A DNA stretch of 64,000 nt from Caldifarciminota bacterium. Lineage in GTDB: Bacteria > Hydrothermota > Tepidihabitantia > SM23-42. The stretch is taken from positions 992,625 to 1,056,624 of the forward strand of contig CP070686.1 of NCBI GenBank assembly GCA_020353055.1, given 5' to 3'. This document shows, piece by piece, positions 25,802 to 34,854 of this stretch. A program made the position numbers and the translations under genes. The notes beneath the pieces are model-generated. The model searched no databases. It saw only the letters and a program-made list of their open reading frames with translations, and had not been told where the DNA came from. Within the stretch, counting starts at the first letter, position 1; each line of letters opens with the position of its first letter.

Positions 25802-26581
25802 CTAATCGATGATCTCGATCTGGGATTGGCTTTTGAGTATTATTTCAGGCTTGCCGCGGTATTCCTTGATCAATCCCCTCACCCGAACGTAACGATTGAG
25901 GTAGTAATCCTCAGGGTGCTGAGGGAATTTGTGGAAATCGCTGGCGAATATCACCGCGGTGAAATAGCGCCGCCAGTCACTATGGAAATTCAAGAAACAA
26001 ACCTTGCCGGTATTGTTCGTCGCAACGATCTTTCCCTCCACGATCTTTGTCCGCTTGTAGTATTTGTCTGCCTCGTCCCATTTTATTACATCAATATCAA
26101 TTGATCGTGTTGAAGTTCTGGCAACAATCGTATCGGTTGTATCCGAGACCTGAAACACTGGTAGTGCCCACAGTCCTTTGTGATTACGGATCGCAAGTTT
26201 CTCTAATTCCTTCATCTCTTCAATAAACATTGTATCGGGTGGATAAAACCGCAATTCGGCATATCCTAATCTGATCATTTCAGCGTTCACATTGACATCA
26301 TCAATGAACACATATCTGAGTAATCTGCCATAGTCGTCTTTGTCAGTAACGTCTCTCTTCAATTGCACATTCTTACCCATGATCAGCCACGCAAGCGCGT
26401 GCTTGGCAATATCACCGCCAGGGTCATTGATCTCCGGTGCATTGATACCAAGAAGCCGTATCGAACTCCCGGATCCGGTTCGAAAGGTATCGCCGTCAAT
26501 CACCTCGCCGACCTTTTCCGTTTTCGCACAGAAAAAGAAGAGAATTATCATCAGAACACCGACCGCTCGTATCATACTCAC
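25802..26581 (-). CDS. Exported thermonuclease-like protein with C-terminal OB-like domain
   Basis: The 259-residue protein has an N-terminal hydrophobic signal (about 5-18, ending FFFCAK, a possible lipobox). Then comes a staphylococcal-nuclease domain (about 24-145) that keeps the catalytic trio: Arg and Glu in IRLLGINAPE and Arg in DDYGRLLRY. The remaining 100 residues look like an OB-type domain (GKIVATNNTGKVCFLNF, YVRVRGLIKEYRGKPEI), often a nucleic-acid-binding add-on. It should be a Ca-dependent nuclease acting at the cell surface or in the periplasm. The GTG start at 26581 lies 5 nt from the -10 box, which settles it over an ATG two codons later. Confidence 0.85.
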   Translation of the reverse strand: MSMIRAVGVLMIILFFFCAKTEKVGEVIDGDTFRTGSGSSIRLLGINAPEINDPGGDIAKHALAWLIMGKNVQLKRDVTDKDDYGRLLRYVFIDDVNVNAEMIRLGYAELRFYPPDTMFIEEMKELEKLAIRNHKGLWALPVFQVSDTTDTIVARTSTRSIDIDVIKWDEADKYYKRTKIVEGKIVATNNTGKVCFLNFHSDWRRYFTAVIFASDFHKFPQHPEDYYLNRYVRVRGLIKEYRGKPEIILKSQSQIEIID

Positions 26582-26586
26582 TTTGG

Positions 26587-26614
26587 ATTATAACTTTTTT
26601 CGACGCCATGTCAA
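26587..26614 (-). promoter_or_regulatory. Promoter of the thermonuclease gene
   Basis: Minus strand: TTGACA at 26614-26609, 16-bp spacer, TATAAT at 26592-26587, then 5 nt to the GTG start. Confidence 0.85.
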
Positions 26615-26665
26615 ACCTTATGACCACGCCGTACGACGTAGCACGAAAGAACCGCTTTTTATAAA

Positions 26666-26693
26666 TTGACAACGGGAATTTTCGGAATATACT
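26666..26693 (+). promoter_or_regulatory. Promoter of ndk
   Basis: TTGACA at 26666-26671, 16-bp spacer, TATACT at 26688-26693, then 5 nt to the ATG at 26699. Confidence 0.85.
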
Positions 26694-26698
26694 CACAC

Positions 26699-27118
26699 AT
26701 GGATAAAACGTTACTGATCATAAAACCAGACGCCGTTAAAAGAGATCTGAGCGGCAAAATATTAAAGCAGATCATGGATGCCGGATTCAAGGTCATTGGC
26801 ATGAAGATGATGTGGTTGGATAAAGACCAGGGAGGCAGATTCTACGAAATCCACAAAGGCAAAGAATTCTATGATTGGCTCGTGAATTTTATTTCCTCGG
26901 GGCCGGTAGTTGTCGCATGCCTGCATGCGGACAATGCCCCGGTAAAACTGCGCGAGGTCGTGGGTGCGACTGATCCCAAAAAAGCCGCTCCGAATACCGT
27001 TCGCAACCTCTACGGTACATCGGTTGGCGAGAACGTCGTTCATGCCTCGGCCCCTGATGAGAACCCGCAGCGCGAAATAGATTTCTTTTTCAAGGCTGGT
27101 GAACTCTACGAATATTAG
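26699..27118 (+). CDS. ndk: Nucleoside diphosphate kinase
   Basis: The 139-residue enzyme passes the gamma-phosphate of ATP to other nucleoside diphosphates through a phosphohistidine. The active-site His115 sits in ENVVHAS, and the N-terminus DKTLLIIKPDAVKRDL is the family signature. Length matches the usual 135-150. The ATG at 26699 is favoured over an in-frame TTG at 26666, which coincides with the -35 box. It is a single-gene unit, divergent from the thermonuclease gene. Confidence 0.97.
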   Translation: MDKTLLIIKPDAVKRDLSGKILKQIMDAGFKVIGMKMMWLDKDQGGRFYEIHKGKEFYDWLVNFISSGPVVVACLHADNAPVKLREVVGATDPKKAAPNTVRNLYGTSVGENVVHASAPDENPQREIDFFFKAGELYEY

Positions 27119-27213
27119 CAGCCGCGTCAATAACACTACGCATTAGACACTTGCCCCCGTTAGGGAGAAATTTCGCTTTTCAACTTCTGTTTCTGAATTT
27201 TTCTTATTAACTC

Positions 27214-27241
27214 TTGACCAAGTAGGAATGGCGGTTAGAAT
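27214..27241 (+). promoter_or_regulatory. Promoter of the lytic transglycosylase gene
   Basis: TTGACC at 27214-27219, 16-bp spacer, TAGAAT at 27236-27241, then 7 nt to the ATG at 27249. Confidence 0.75.
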
Positions 27242-27248
27242 TAGCTAC

Positions 27249-29354
27249 ATGAAGTACGTTACGCTGCTTGCGATCCTAATCTTGATCTCGTGCCCGCACC
27301 CCATAATAAAAGAAGTATCTGAAATCGACTATCTGAGAGAAGCGGCGAGAGTCCGCCGCGAAAACCCGATACGCGCTCATCGCCTGCTTACGCAAAACAT
27401 CACGAGTAACCGATACGCCGGTGAACGAAACACTCTGCTTCTTGATACGTACATCGACCAGCGCGAATACAAAAGCGCCGTGCATTTGCTGGACAGCCTC
27501 AATTGGGCAATACCGGTTGATCCCGGGCAGAGAGACCTGATCCTTTTGAAGACCAATGCATGGCAACAACTCATAAACTCGACCGAAGTCGAATTGTTGC
27601 GAGGTATCGCATTCTTGAATCTGAATGCCTATGACAAGGCAATCGCTTCGCTGTCTATTGAAAGTGGGCCAGAAGATTATCGTCTTATCAAGCTGGCGAA
27701 TGCCTACAAGGAATCAGAGAACTATGAAGATGCGCTTCTGACCATCTTCACGATCAAATCGCTTCGCGACTACCTCTTTGATGAGTACCAGGAAGTGCTA
27801 TTTGACATATTACTCGGATTACCCGACATGGATATGATCGCATCCGGAATAGAACATCTGCACGATCCTGCCCTGAGGGAGTATATCAGACTCAGGATGT
27901 ACGAAAAGATGAAGGCGAGAAAACAATTAACGTCCACCGCCTGGAATCTTATCAACAGCTATCCAGGTACACCCGGCGCGCATTACGCTTCCGGATTAGT
28001 AAAACCGAGGACAAAGTCCGAGAACAAAGCATATGGCCGTGTGCTCTATTACAACAATGAATACACCCAGGCATTGAAATACCTCAAGCGTGGGATCCAG
28101 GACGAAACTGTCCAGTATTACCTTGGCAGGATCTATTACGATATGAATGAATACGGAAGGGCTCTTTTACACTTGAAGAAATGCTCCTGGGCAGCAGCCT
28201 ATTATTATCGAGGAAGAATCTACGAAAAGATAGGCGATAACAGCCTGGCGATCGGGATGTACGATTCACTTCATTACCTGCGAAAGGGTTCGGAATACGC
28301 CGTGCGCGGGCAGAAACGGAAGGCATTTTTGCTTGAAGAACTCGGCGATACCCTGAATGCAGTGGAGACATTCCTGAACATAGATGAAAGAAACACCAAT
28401 TTCAGAGCCGCGATGCAACTCTTGAGAATTGGTGATCTGAGAAGAGCGTTGACCATTCTCGAAAGGGAGGACGAACCCGAATTCGTATACTGGAATATGC
28501 GTTCCCTGGAACGCCTCAACCAGAAGACAGACAGCCTGAAAGAGTATCTCCCGGTAAAATATCCTTTATCATACTACTCGCTCGTCAACTATGACCCTAC
28601 ACATTTCATAGATACGTTACCAATGAATGTCTGGATAAGCCAGTTTGCTGATACAGTAGTCACCTTCTCGAGGGAAGACTCCCTGCACATCGGTAATGCG
28701 GTGGATTTTTTCCTCCTCAATGAGAATGAATATGCAATTGCCGAATTGAAAATGGTCGACGCGGACAATCCACTGGAATTGATTTTCTTGAGCCGATTGT
28801 GCGCGAAGTACGGAGAAGATAAACAATCGATACGATACGGACTGCAGGTCAAAACACCGGCCGCAAGAAAAAATATCCTTAAATTGCCCGTTGAATTGCT
28901 GCGACTGCAATATCCGATCCGCTATGCTTTTACTATAACGGAAAATTATCCAGAATTGAGCCTGGCCCTGGCTATGATCTGGCAGGAGAGTCTGTTCGAT
29001 CCCGTTGCTGTTTCGCCGGCGAATGCAAAAGGTCTCATGCAAATAATCCCCTCGACGGCAAGAACGATCGCAAGAGACCTTGGAGTTACTGACTACACCT
29101 ATGCAGACCCAACGATTTCAATCAAGTTCGGGACCCATTATTTCAAGGAGATGTTGAAGGAATTCAACTCGGTTCCCCTTTCGCTGGCTGCCTACAACGC
29201 AGGACCGGTGCGCGTCAGGCGATGGATCAAATACGATCCGAATTCCGAGCTTGAAGCGTTCATTGAATTGATCCCGTATGATGAAACAAGGAACTACGTG
29301 AAGTTGATCCTCGGTCGGAGGGAAATATACCGATTCCTGACCGGCGGTCTGTGA
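27249..29354 (+). CDS. Lytic transglycosylase lipoprotein with TPR region
   Basis: The 701-residue protein begins with a lipoprotein signal (LISC, Cys15). A long TPR-like helical array follows (about 20-500), and a C-terminal SLT domain runs from about 560 to 690. The SLT domain shows the catalytic Glu in AMIWQESLFDP, then NAKGLMQIIPSTA and LSLAAYNAGPVRVRRW. This is the layout of soluble lytic transglycosylase Slt70, which cleaves peptidoglycan glycan strands to 1,6-anhydro products. The lipid anchor suggests attachment to the outer membrane. The ATG at 27249 gives the signal peptide directly and fits the promoter; an upstream GTG/ATG choice near 27228 would lie in the spacer. Confidence 0.9.
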   Translation: MKYVTLLAILILISCPHPIIKEVSEIDYLREAARVRRENPIRAHRLLTQNITSNRYAGERNTLLLDTYIDQREYKSAVHLLDSLNWAIPVDPGQRDLILLKTNAWQQLINSTEVELLRGIAFLNLNAYDKAIASLSIESGPEDYRLIKLANAYKESENYEDALLTIFTIKSLRDYLFDEYQEVLFDILLGLPDMDMIASGIEHLHDPALREYIRLRMYEKMKARKQLTSTAWNLINSYPGTPGAHYASGLVKPRTKSENKAYGRVLYYNNEYTQALKYLKRGIQDETVQYYLGRIYYDMNEYGRALLHLKKCSWAAAYYYRGRIYEKIGDNSLAIGMYDSLHYLRKGSEYAVRGQKRKAFLLEELGDTLNAVETFLNIDERNTNFRAAMQLLRIGDLRRALTILEREDEPEFVYWNMRSLERLNQKTDSLKEYLPVKYPLSYYSLVNYDPTHFIDTLPMNVWISQFADTVVTFSREDSLHIGNAVDFFLLNENEYAIAELKMVDADNPLELIFLSRLCAKYGEDKQSIRYGLQVKTPAARKNILKLPVELLRLQYPIRYAFTITENYPELSLALAMIWQESLFDPVAVSPANAKGLMQIIPSTARTIARDLGVTDYTYADPTISIKFGTHYFKEMLKEFNSVPLSLAAYNAGPVRVRRWIKYDPNSELEAFIELIPYDETRNYVKLILGRREIYRFLTGGL

Positions 29355-29360
29355 CGATTT

Positions 29361-29831
29361 TTACATTTTCTTCTTGAATAGAATCTCGCGCACCAGAAGA
29401 AATATTGCGCCAACCGTGATGAACGCATCAGCGAAGTTGTAGGTAAACCACCGCAGATGACCAATCCCCATATCGATAAAATCGATGACGTAACCGAAGC
29501 GTAATCGGTCTATGGCGTTACCAAGTGCGCCGCCAATGAGCAAACCAAACACGATTAAACCTATCCTGTCCTTGAGCGTCAGTCCGACGTAGAGGAGAAC
29601 GATTATTCCTATGATAGACAACGCGTAATTCAACTCGGTCGGACCAACGGACAACCCAAACACACCATAGGGATTGAAGGTCAGCTTGAGACGCAGAACC
29701 GAACCTATGATTTCTGTTGGTGGATCTAAAGGACGAAGGTAATTGACTACAAAGAGTTTTGTTATTTGATCAACAAAAAAAGCAAACAAAGCACACAACA
29801 GGATCGGTCTGATGCTTTTTTTCTGAACCAT
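29361..29831 (-). CDS. lspA: Lipoprotein signal peptidase (signal peptidase II)
   Basis: The 156-residue inner-membrane aspartyl protease removes signal peptides from lipidated prolipoproteins. Four hydrophobic segments are visible. The conserved regions are GGALGNAIDRLRFGYVIDF (about 100-118) and YNFADAFITVG (131-141), with the catalytic Asp pair most likely D117 and D135. It serves the many lipoproteins in this window. The gene lies 34 nt after the DksA-like gene on the same strand and converges on the lytic transglycosylase gene, with only 6 bp between the stops. Confidence 0.94.
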   Translation of the reverse strand: MVQKKSIRPILLCALFAFFVDQITKLFVVNYLRPLDPPTEIIGSVLRLKLTFNPYGVFGLSVGPTELNYALSIIGIIVLLYVGLTLKDRIGLIVFGLLIGGALGNAIDRLRFGYVIDFIDMGIGHLRWFTYNFADAFITVGAIFLLVREILFKKKM

Positions 29832-29865
29832 TAAATGGCAAAGATGAGTCTGACTTGGATACTGC

Positions 29866-30228
29866 CTACGAGCACTTGATGCACAATCTTGCCTGGGGGA
29901 GAAACTTCAATCTTCTTTTTGGTATCATTTTTCCGCATCGCTCACAGAAACCATAAGTACCCTGAGCGATTTTTCTCAGTGCATGGTTAATCTCAAAAAG
30001 GGTATCACGTCTCGACGAAATGATCTGGGACGTTATCTCACGACGTTCGGTCTCCGTACCCTGATCGGCCATGTGATTAGAGTATGCTGCAAGGTCTCCC
30101 GATGTTTCCAATTGCGTCTTGGCAATCTGGTCACTCTCGTATTCCAGCTCACGAAGTATCTTCTGGCGTTCCTCGAGCAAAAGTTTCTCAAACCGCTTGA
30201 GTTCTTCCTTTTTCAATTTCTTAATCAT
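29866..30228 (-). CDS. DksA/TraR-type zinc-finger protein
   Basis: The 120-residue protein has an N-terminal coiled-coil region (about 1-75) and a C-terminal four-cysteine zinc finger, CERC and CIKC separated by 17 residues (about 95-119). DksA-type proteins enter the RNA polymerase secondary channel and modulate initiation with ppGpp. The acidic DxxDA tip motif of E. coli DksA is not obvious here, so it belongs to the shorter TraR/YocK-like group and may not act on polymerase in the same way. The start overlaps the preceding TPR gene by 8 bp. lspA follows. Confidence 0.85.
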   Translation of the reverse strand: MIKKLKKEELKRFEKLLLEERQKILRELEYESDQIAKTQLETSGDLAAYSNHMADQGTETERREITSQIISSRRDTLFEINHALRKIAQGTYGFCERCGKMIPKRRLKFLPQARLCIKCS

Positions 30229-30928
30229 CTTGTTTCTCCTTCAACATATTTAAATATGATCTGGCTTTTGTGTGCTGGGGATCTATCCTCAAAACTTCCT
30301 GCCACTCCTTTCTAGCATCGGCGAATCTTTGCTGACGGTAATAGCAGAGACCCAGGGTGGTCTTCGCTTCCGAGTAGCTCATGTTCTGGGCCAGGATATC
30401 ACCAAGCAATCTTTCTGCATCTTCGTACTCATCGAGTTGAAGCAATACCTTCGCAAGTTTCAATTTGATATCGAGAAACGTAGGTCCAAGGCTTGCTGCT
30501 TTTTCGTATTCTTCTCTTGCCTTGACATACTCCTGCAACTCATAGTAGGTATCGCCAAGCTGTCTATATACATTCGCCAATTTTGCCTTCAGTTTTGGCG
30601 AAAAACCTTTTTCCTGCGTTTCGAGTGTCGCAGCCTTCTCAAAAGACCTGATTGCTTCCTCGAACTCGCATTGCTCATTGTATACAATCGCAAGATTGAC
30701 GTATGCCTCGATATATGAAGGATTCAACTCAATCGCCTTCTTGAAATAACTTATTGCCTCTGTCTGATCACCGGCGAGGGAATAGACAAGACCCAGAGCA
30801 TTATGAACATCGGGGTAAGCGGGGTAGATTTGTACTACCTGTTTTAGCGCGTCGACAGACTCTTTTATCTTACCAGCTTCATACAGTTTCAGAGCCTCAG
30901 CATATAGCCTTTTGGTCTCCTGGTCCAT
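30221..30928 (-). CDS. TPR-repeat protein
   Basis: The 235-residue protein consists of about six TPR units (for example PDVHNALGLVYSLAGDQTEAISYFKKAIELNPSY at residues near 35-70). It has no signal peptide or membrane segment. TPR arrays bind other proteins; no partner can be named. It is the first gene of the TPR-dksA-lspA operon. The ATG at 30928 lies 5 nt from the -10 box. Confidence 0.85.
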   Translation of the reverse strand: MDQETKRLYAEALKLYEAGKIKESVDALKQVVQIYPAYPDVHNALGLVYSLAGDQTEAISYFKKAIELNPSYIEAYVNLAIVYNEQCEFEEAIRSFEKAATLETQEKGFSPKLKAKLANVYRQLGDTYYELQEYVKAREEYEKAASLGPTFLDIKLKLAKVLLQLDEYEDAERLLGDILAQNMSYSEAKTTLGLCYYRQQRFADARKEWQEVLRIDPQHTKARSYLNMLKEKQDD

Positions 30929-30933
30929 GCGGC

Positions 30934-30961
30934 ATTATAACCATAATTAGTTATTTGTCAA
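30934..30961 (-). promoter_or_regulatory. Promoter of the TPR-dksA-lspA operon
   Basis: Minus strand: TTGACA at 30961-30956, 16-bp spacer, TATAAT at 30939-30934, then 5 nt to the ATG. Confidence 0.88.
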
Positions 30962-30975
30962 TGTACTTGAGGCGC

Positions 30976-31365
30976 TTATGCGGGTATCTTACCGTGCTTT
31001 GCTTCTACTACCTCATTGATACCGCCACGGGGGCGAAATTCGCCACGGACCCGTGCCCAACGTGGTTTGACTGCCTTTACAAAATCTTTCAAGATACGGT
31101 TGACCGCGTTCTCATAGAATATCCCAAGATTACGATAGCCAAGAATGTAGTATTTCAGCGATCTTAACTCAACGAAAAAGTCATCCGGCTCGTAGTCAAT
31201 GGTGATCGTACCCGCATCGGGCATGCCGGTCCGCGGACACAGCGAGCTATATTCAGGAATGACGATTGATATTCTATAGCCTCTGAATTGATTGGCAATG
31301 ACTTCGATCTGCGGTAATTTCTCTTTCAATCCAGACCGCGCGTGTTTTCTTGTATAAGTAGTCAC
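30976..31365 (-). CDS. queF: NADPH-dependent 7-cyano-7-deazaguanine reductase
   Basis: The 129-residue enzyme reduces preQ0 to preQ1 in queuosine biosynthesis. It is the short, unimodular QueF (tunnelling fold). The catalytic Cys43 is in SSLCPRTGMPD with Asp50, and the NADPH/substrate region FFVELRSLKYYILGYRN lies at about 65-81. The GTG start at 31365 is 5 nt from the -10 box and gives the normal length. It stands as a single-gene unit; the other queuosine genes are not in the window. Confidence 0.95.
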   Translation of the reverse strand: MTTYTRKHARSGLKEKLPQIEVIANQFRGYRISIVIPEYSSLCPRTGMPDAGTITIDYEPDDFFVELRSLKYYILGYRNLGIFYENAVNRILKDFVKAVKPRWARVRGEFRPRGGINEVVEAKHGKIPA

Positions 31366-31370
31366 GCTGA

Positions 31371-31398
31371 ATTATAGAAGATTTTTCAGAAATGTCAA
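31371..31398 (-). promoter_or_regulatory. Promoter of queF
   Basis: Minus strand: TTGACA at 31398-31393, 16-bp spacer, TATAAT at 31376-31371, then 5 nt to the GTG start. Confidence 0.88.
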
Positions 31399-31511
31399 CG
31401 CTGTTTCGACCTACACAATGTCTTATGGCTGCTTTTCGAGTACAACCAACCTTACAATTCCTTCAGAAATCTTGATGAACCCACACAATATCCGACCTGA
31501 ATGAGTGAATG

Positions 31512-32825
31512 TTATCTAACCACTATTATTTTCTGGATGCGGTGATCACCGAATTCAATGAAGTAGATACCGGGGGTCATTGGCCGGCTTGTGACTTCAC
31601 GGCCGCATATATCATACAAGCGATACTCGCCTGTACCAGGTGCTTCGAATCGGGTGCCGATAATTGTAGGACTCAACCACTCTGCCGCTGGTGAGGTGTA
31701 CTCGTCGACCGGTGTCGGCGTATCGACATTGCCATAAATATCACTTTCAGCATCACGCGTTTCACTCCAAACGACAAGGAATTTCGAGGATGAAGCAACG
31801 ACGGCGGCATGTGATCTATAATAGGGCAGGTCGGCTGAGATCCGGTAGTTGGCGCCGATCAAGCTGCCGTCGGGACTTAGTTTCTGCCCGAATATCGCAT
31901 GTGGATCTTCACACCATGTTACCAGTAATAGAGTACCATCATATGCAACCGCCGGATCGAGCTGGTTGCTCGAGCCGGTGGCGATTATCACCGGCGCACC
32001 GATCATCTCCCCCTGCGTTGAAACGAACTGCGCGCAGATATCGAGGTCACTATGACCGGGTCGCTTATCCGCCCACGCGATAAGATATCGGTCGCCAATA
32101 AAAACGATTTTCGGATCTACATTGAAACTGGCGAGAGTGGTGGCAATCCTGAACACAGTATCCTCTGGCACGCCGAATTCATCAACAAATCTGCCGTAGA
32201 CACCGAACGGTTCATCGTCATTGTACCAAGTGACGAGGCACCGAGCATTATCAAATGCTATGTCCGGACGGCATTCACTCCGCATCGCCTGCGACCCGAT
32301 AAAATCACCCGTATCGATAACCGCACCAGCCGTATCGACACATGAAGCAGCGATCCAATAATAACCGCCCGTGAACCATGAGTCAGACCAGACAACGACG
32401 TATTTTCCGCCGGTGTAGGCGATCACGGGATCAGCCTGTACCCCCGGCCTGTTGCAGATCGGCACGGAATAAAGTGTGTCGCACGAAGGAGTGACCCGCA
32501 CTCCGATGATGTCGCCATCGCTTCAGCAATGGTTCCGGCTGACAATAAAGAGATTGTTCATATCACTGGCGACATCCAAACCGTCAGCCGTGCTGTCACA
32601 GAATACCAATTTACCGTTCGGATCGATAACATGACCGTCCATACCCACACGTGCGCCAAATATCGCAAATTTCTCATTCACGAAGTAGAAGCGGCGGTCG
32701 ATCCAGAAAACGTAGAATAGATCCTCAACATATTCCACTTCGGCATAATCTTGAAAATCATTGACCGTGCAGATCGGAAAATCAGTGCCCAACAGCGCGT
32801 AGACAAAGAGGATATTACTCAACAC
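31512..32825 (-). pseudogene. Secreted repeat protein with sorting-type C-terminus, interrupted by an in-frame TGA
   Basis: Two open stretches in the same frame (32825-32523 and 32501-31512) are separated only by a TGA at 32525-32523, so together they would make one protein of about 436 residues. It starts with a short hydrophobic segment. It then carries about six or seven repeats of roughly 50 residues of the form DPVIAYTGGKYVVVWSD or DPKIVFIGDRYLIAWAD, likely propeller-like blades. The last 70 residues (LYDICGREVTSRPMTPGIYFIEF, ending KIIVVR) resemble type IX secretion C-terminal sorting domains. The start (GTG 32825) is uncertain and has no clear promoter. The TGA may be a nonsense mutation or a sequencing error. 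Cell-surface or secreted location is inferred. Confidence 0.7.
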
Positions 32826-32916
32826 AATGAAGAGCCCGAATCACCAAAAAACAAAGGTCATTATTGAATATCTGAAATGCGGGTAGGGGAAAAGATCATG
32901 ATGCAGCGACCACCGC

Positions 32917-33708
32917 TCAATCAAACGAGTGTTCCTCATCAGGGAAAATCCCCCCTTCCACCTCTTTCTTATACTGCTTCACGGCATTTCGCATTTCTTC
33001 GGACAGACTCGCATAGCGTTTGACAAATCTTGGTGTGAATTCTTCAAAGAGGCCGAGCATATCGTGCAACACGAGTACCTGGCCGTCACAATACGGACCG
33101 GCACCGATGCCGATAGTCGGAATGTTTATGGCACCGGTGATTCTCCGTGCTAGTTCCCGCGGGATCTTCTCGAGCACGATGGAAAAACAACCGGCTGACT
33201 CCAGTAACTTGGCGTCTTCGAGCATTCTCGCTCCCGCCTCCTCACCGACACCCTGCGTCTTGTACCCGCCAAATTTGTGTATCGATTGTGGGGTAAGGCC
33301 AAGATGCCCCATAACCGGGATACCCAGGTCAACGAGTCGCTTAACCGTCTGTGCCATGGGCTTGCCTCCCTCCAGTTTCACGCCACAGGCACCCACCTGC
33401 AGGAAGCGTCCTGCGTTGTAAACGGCGGTTTCGACAGAGACCTGGTAGGATAAAAAAGGCATGTCGGCTATCACCAAGCTGTTTTTCACTGCACGTGCCA
33501 CTACTTTCGTATGGTATAACATTTCTTCCATGGTAATGGGCAGGGTCGTTTTTTCGCCGGCAAAGACATTGGCGGCCGAATCGCCGACCAAGATTATGTC
33601 AATACCGACTTCATCAAGAATACGCGCGCTTATGAAATCATATGCAGTAAGACTGACTATTTTCTCTCCAGCCTTCTTCTTGGCAATGACCGCATCAACG
33701 GTTTTCAT
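32917..33708 (-). CDS. panB: 3-methyl-2-oxobutanoate hydroxymethyltransferase
   Basis: The 263-residue enzyme makes ketopantoate, the first committed step of pantothenate (coenzyme A) synthesis. Family signatures are VSLTAYDFISARILDEVGID (about 18-37), the metal-binding VGDSAAN (about 41-47), VKLEGG (about 109-114), and the catalytic Glu in IVLEKIP near residue 175. Length is typical (260-280). Its start overlaps the deoxynucleoside kinase gene by 4 bp. It is the last gene of the folK-dNK-panB operon. panC and panD are not in the window. Confidence 0.96.
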   Translation of the reverse strand: MKTVDAVIAKKKAGEKIVSLTAYDFISARILDEVGIDIILVGDSAANVFAGEKTTLPITMEEMLYHTKVVARAVKNSLVIADMPFLSYQVSVETAVYNAGRFLQVGACGVKLEGGKPMAQTVKRLVDLGIPVMGHLGLTPQSIHKFGGYKTQGVGEEAGARMLEDAKLLESAGCFSIVLEKIPRELARRITGAINIPTIGIGAGPYCDGQVLVLHDMLGLFEEFTPRFVKRYASLSEEMRNAVKQYKKEVEGGIFPDEEHSFD

Positions 33709-34337
33709 TCTCTTGATAGCACCCGGCGAGGTTCCTTAAGATCCTTTATCTCATTACACAACAGATCAAGGTCCTTTGGATTTGCCAGAAAATCGAATCC
33801 CTTGATGTTTACGATCAACATCGGCGATGAATTATAGTGAAAGAAAAAGGTATTGTAAGCTTCACTGAGTTTCTCAACATAATCAAACTCAATATCACGT
33901 TCGTACACCCGACCCCGCTGTTTGATTCTTTTATATAGTGCTTCCGGACTTGCCTGAAGGTAAATAACTAAATCGGGCCGGGGTATGTCCACCGAGAGGA
34001 TCGAGTATATCTTGTCGTAGAGCGCGAACTCATCTTCACTTAGGTTGACCTCCGCGAAGATTCGGTCTTTGACAAAAAGGTAGTCGGTGATAACTCGTGA
34101 ATTGAAAAGGTCTATCTGCGCAATCTCCCTCTGCTTCCGGTATCTTGACATAAGAAAATATATCTGAGTATGAAATGCATATTTCTTCCGGTCAGCATAG
34201 AATTTCGTCAGAAACGGATTTTCTTCAAATTCCTCAAGTACGGTACCGGCATGTAGTTTGTTCGATAAAATCTTAGTGAGGGAAGTCTTGCCGGCGCCTA
34301 TTACACCTTCAATCGCTATAAATTTGAATTCCCTCAT
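33705..34337 (-). CDS. Deoxynucleoside kinase (dGK/dAK family)
   Basis: The 210-residue protein is a deoxyribonucleoside kinase-like P-loop enzyme that phosphorylates salvaged deoxynucleosides. The P-loop GVIGAGKTS is at 11-19. The substrate-binding region with TDYLFVKDRIF lies near 85-95, and the LID arginines in KRIKQRGRVYERDIE near 143-157. The ATG at 34337 is chosen because GGGGAG lies 6 nt upstream; an ATG at 34355 is the alternative. It overlaps the 3' end of folK by 29 bp and panB by 4 bp. The exact nucleoside preference cannot be read from sequence. Confidence 0.88.
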   Translation of the reverse strand: MREFKFIAIEGVIGAGKTSLTKILSNKLHAGTVLEEFEENPFLTKFYADRKKYAFHTQIYFLMSRYRKQREIAQIDLFNSRVITDYLFVKDRIFAEVNLSEDEFALYDKIYSILSVDIPRPDLVIYLQASPEALYKRIKQRGRVYERDIEFDYVEKLSEAYNTFFFHYNSSPMLIVNIKGFDFLANPKDLDLLCNEIKDLKEPRRVLSRE

Positions 34338-34794
34338 CGCCTTCTCCCCTTGCATATTCCCTTAAAGTTTTTGCCGCACCGGGGGGACGAAAATCCGGCG
34401 CAATCTCGGAGAGTATCTTGACTGCGAACCGCCGATTGAAGAATTCCTGGTGAGGAATTTTCAGGTCCGTGCGGTCGATCACGGAGTCACCCATGAAGAG
34501 GATATCTATATCAATCACTCTCGGCTGCCACCTTCCACGATCTTTCTCCCTGCCCATCTGAGTTTCGATCTCTTTGAACACCTTCAAGAGTTCAACACCC
34601 GAGAGGTCGGTCTCAACTTCCAGAGCAAGATTGAGGTAATCGGGTTGTTCAGAAACACCCCATGGTTTTGTTCTGTATATTTTGGATTTCTTCAGAATTT
34701 CGATGCCTCGTGCTTCTATTGCCTGTACCGCACGTTCGAGATTCTCCTTCAGGTCACCGAGGTTGCTCCCAAGCAGGAGAAAAATCTTTCCCAT
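34309..34794 (-). CDS. folK: 2-amino-4-hydroxy-6-hydroxymethyldihydropteridine pyrophosphokinase
   Basis: The 161-residue enzyme (HPPK) transfers pyrophosphate from ATP to the pterin alcohol in folate synthesis. It starts with the classic LLLGSNLGDLKENL (about 6-19), followed by SKIYRTKPWG (about 37-46) and the signature RWQPRVIDIDILF near 92-104, whose two Asp residues bind magnesium. It is the first gene of the folK-dNK-panB operon and is predicted to be translated from an almost leaderless mRNA. folP and folB are not in the window. Confidence 0.95.
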   Translation of the reverse strand: MGKIFLLLGSNLGDLKENLERAVQAIEARGIEILKKSKIYRTKPWGVSEQPDYLNLALEVETDLSGVELLKVFKEIETQMGREKDRGRWQPRVIDIDILFMGDSVIDRTDLKIPHQEFFNRRFAVKILSEIAPDFRPPGAAKTLREYARGEGDEGIQIYSD

Positions 34795-34801
34795 TGCTAC
34801 T

Positions 34802-34829
34802 ATTCTACTCTAAAGAATTCTTTTGTCAA
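34802..34829 (-). promoter_or_regulatory. Promoter of the folK operon
   Basis: Minus strand: TTGACA at 34829-34824, 16-bp spacer, TAGAAT at 34807-34802, then 7 nt to the ATG at 34794. Confidence 0.8.
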
Positions 34830-34854
34830 GAAAATTGTCGGAATCATCATTGCG

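Noticed and set aside
27228..27251. Upstream ATG at 27228 as start of the lytic transglycosylase
   Set aside because: It lies within the promoter spacer and would put seven residues ahead of a good lipoprotein signal peptide.
32523..32525. TGA as a recoded sense codon for the whole genome
   Set aside because: Several genes in the window end at TGA with a neighbouring start directly overlapping, so TGA works as a stop.
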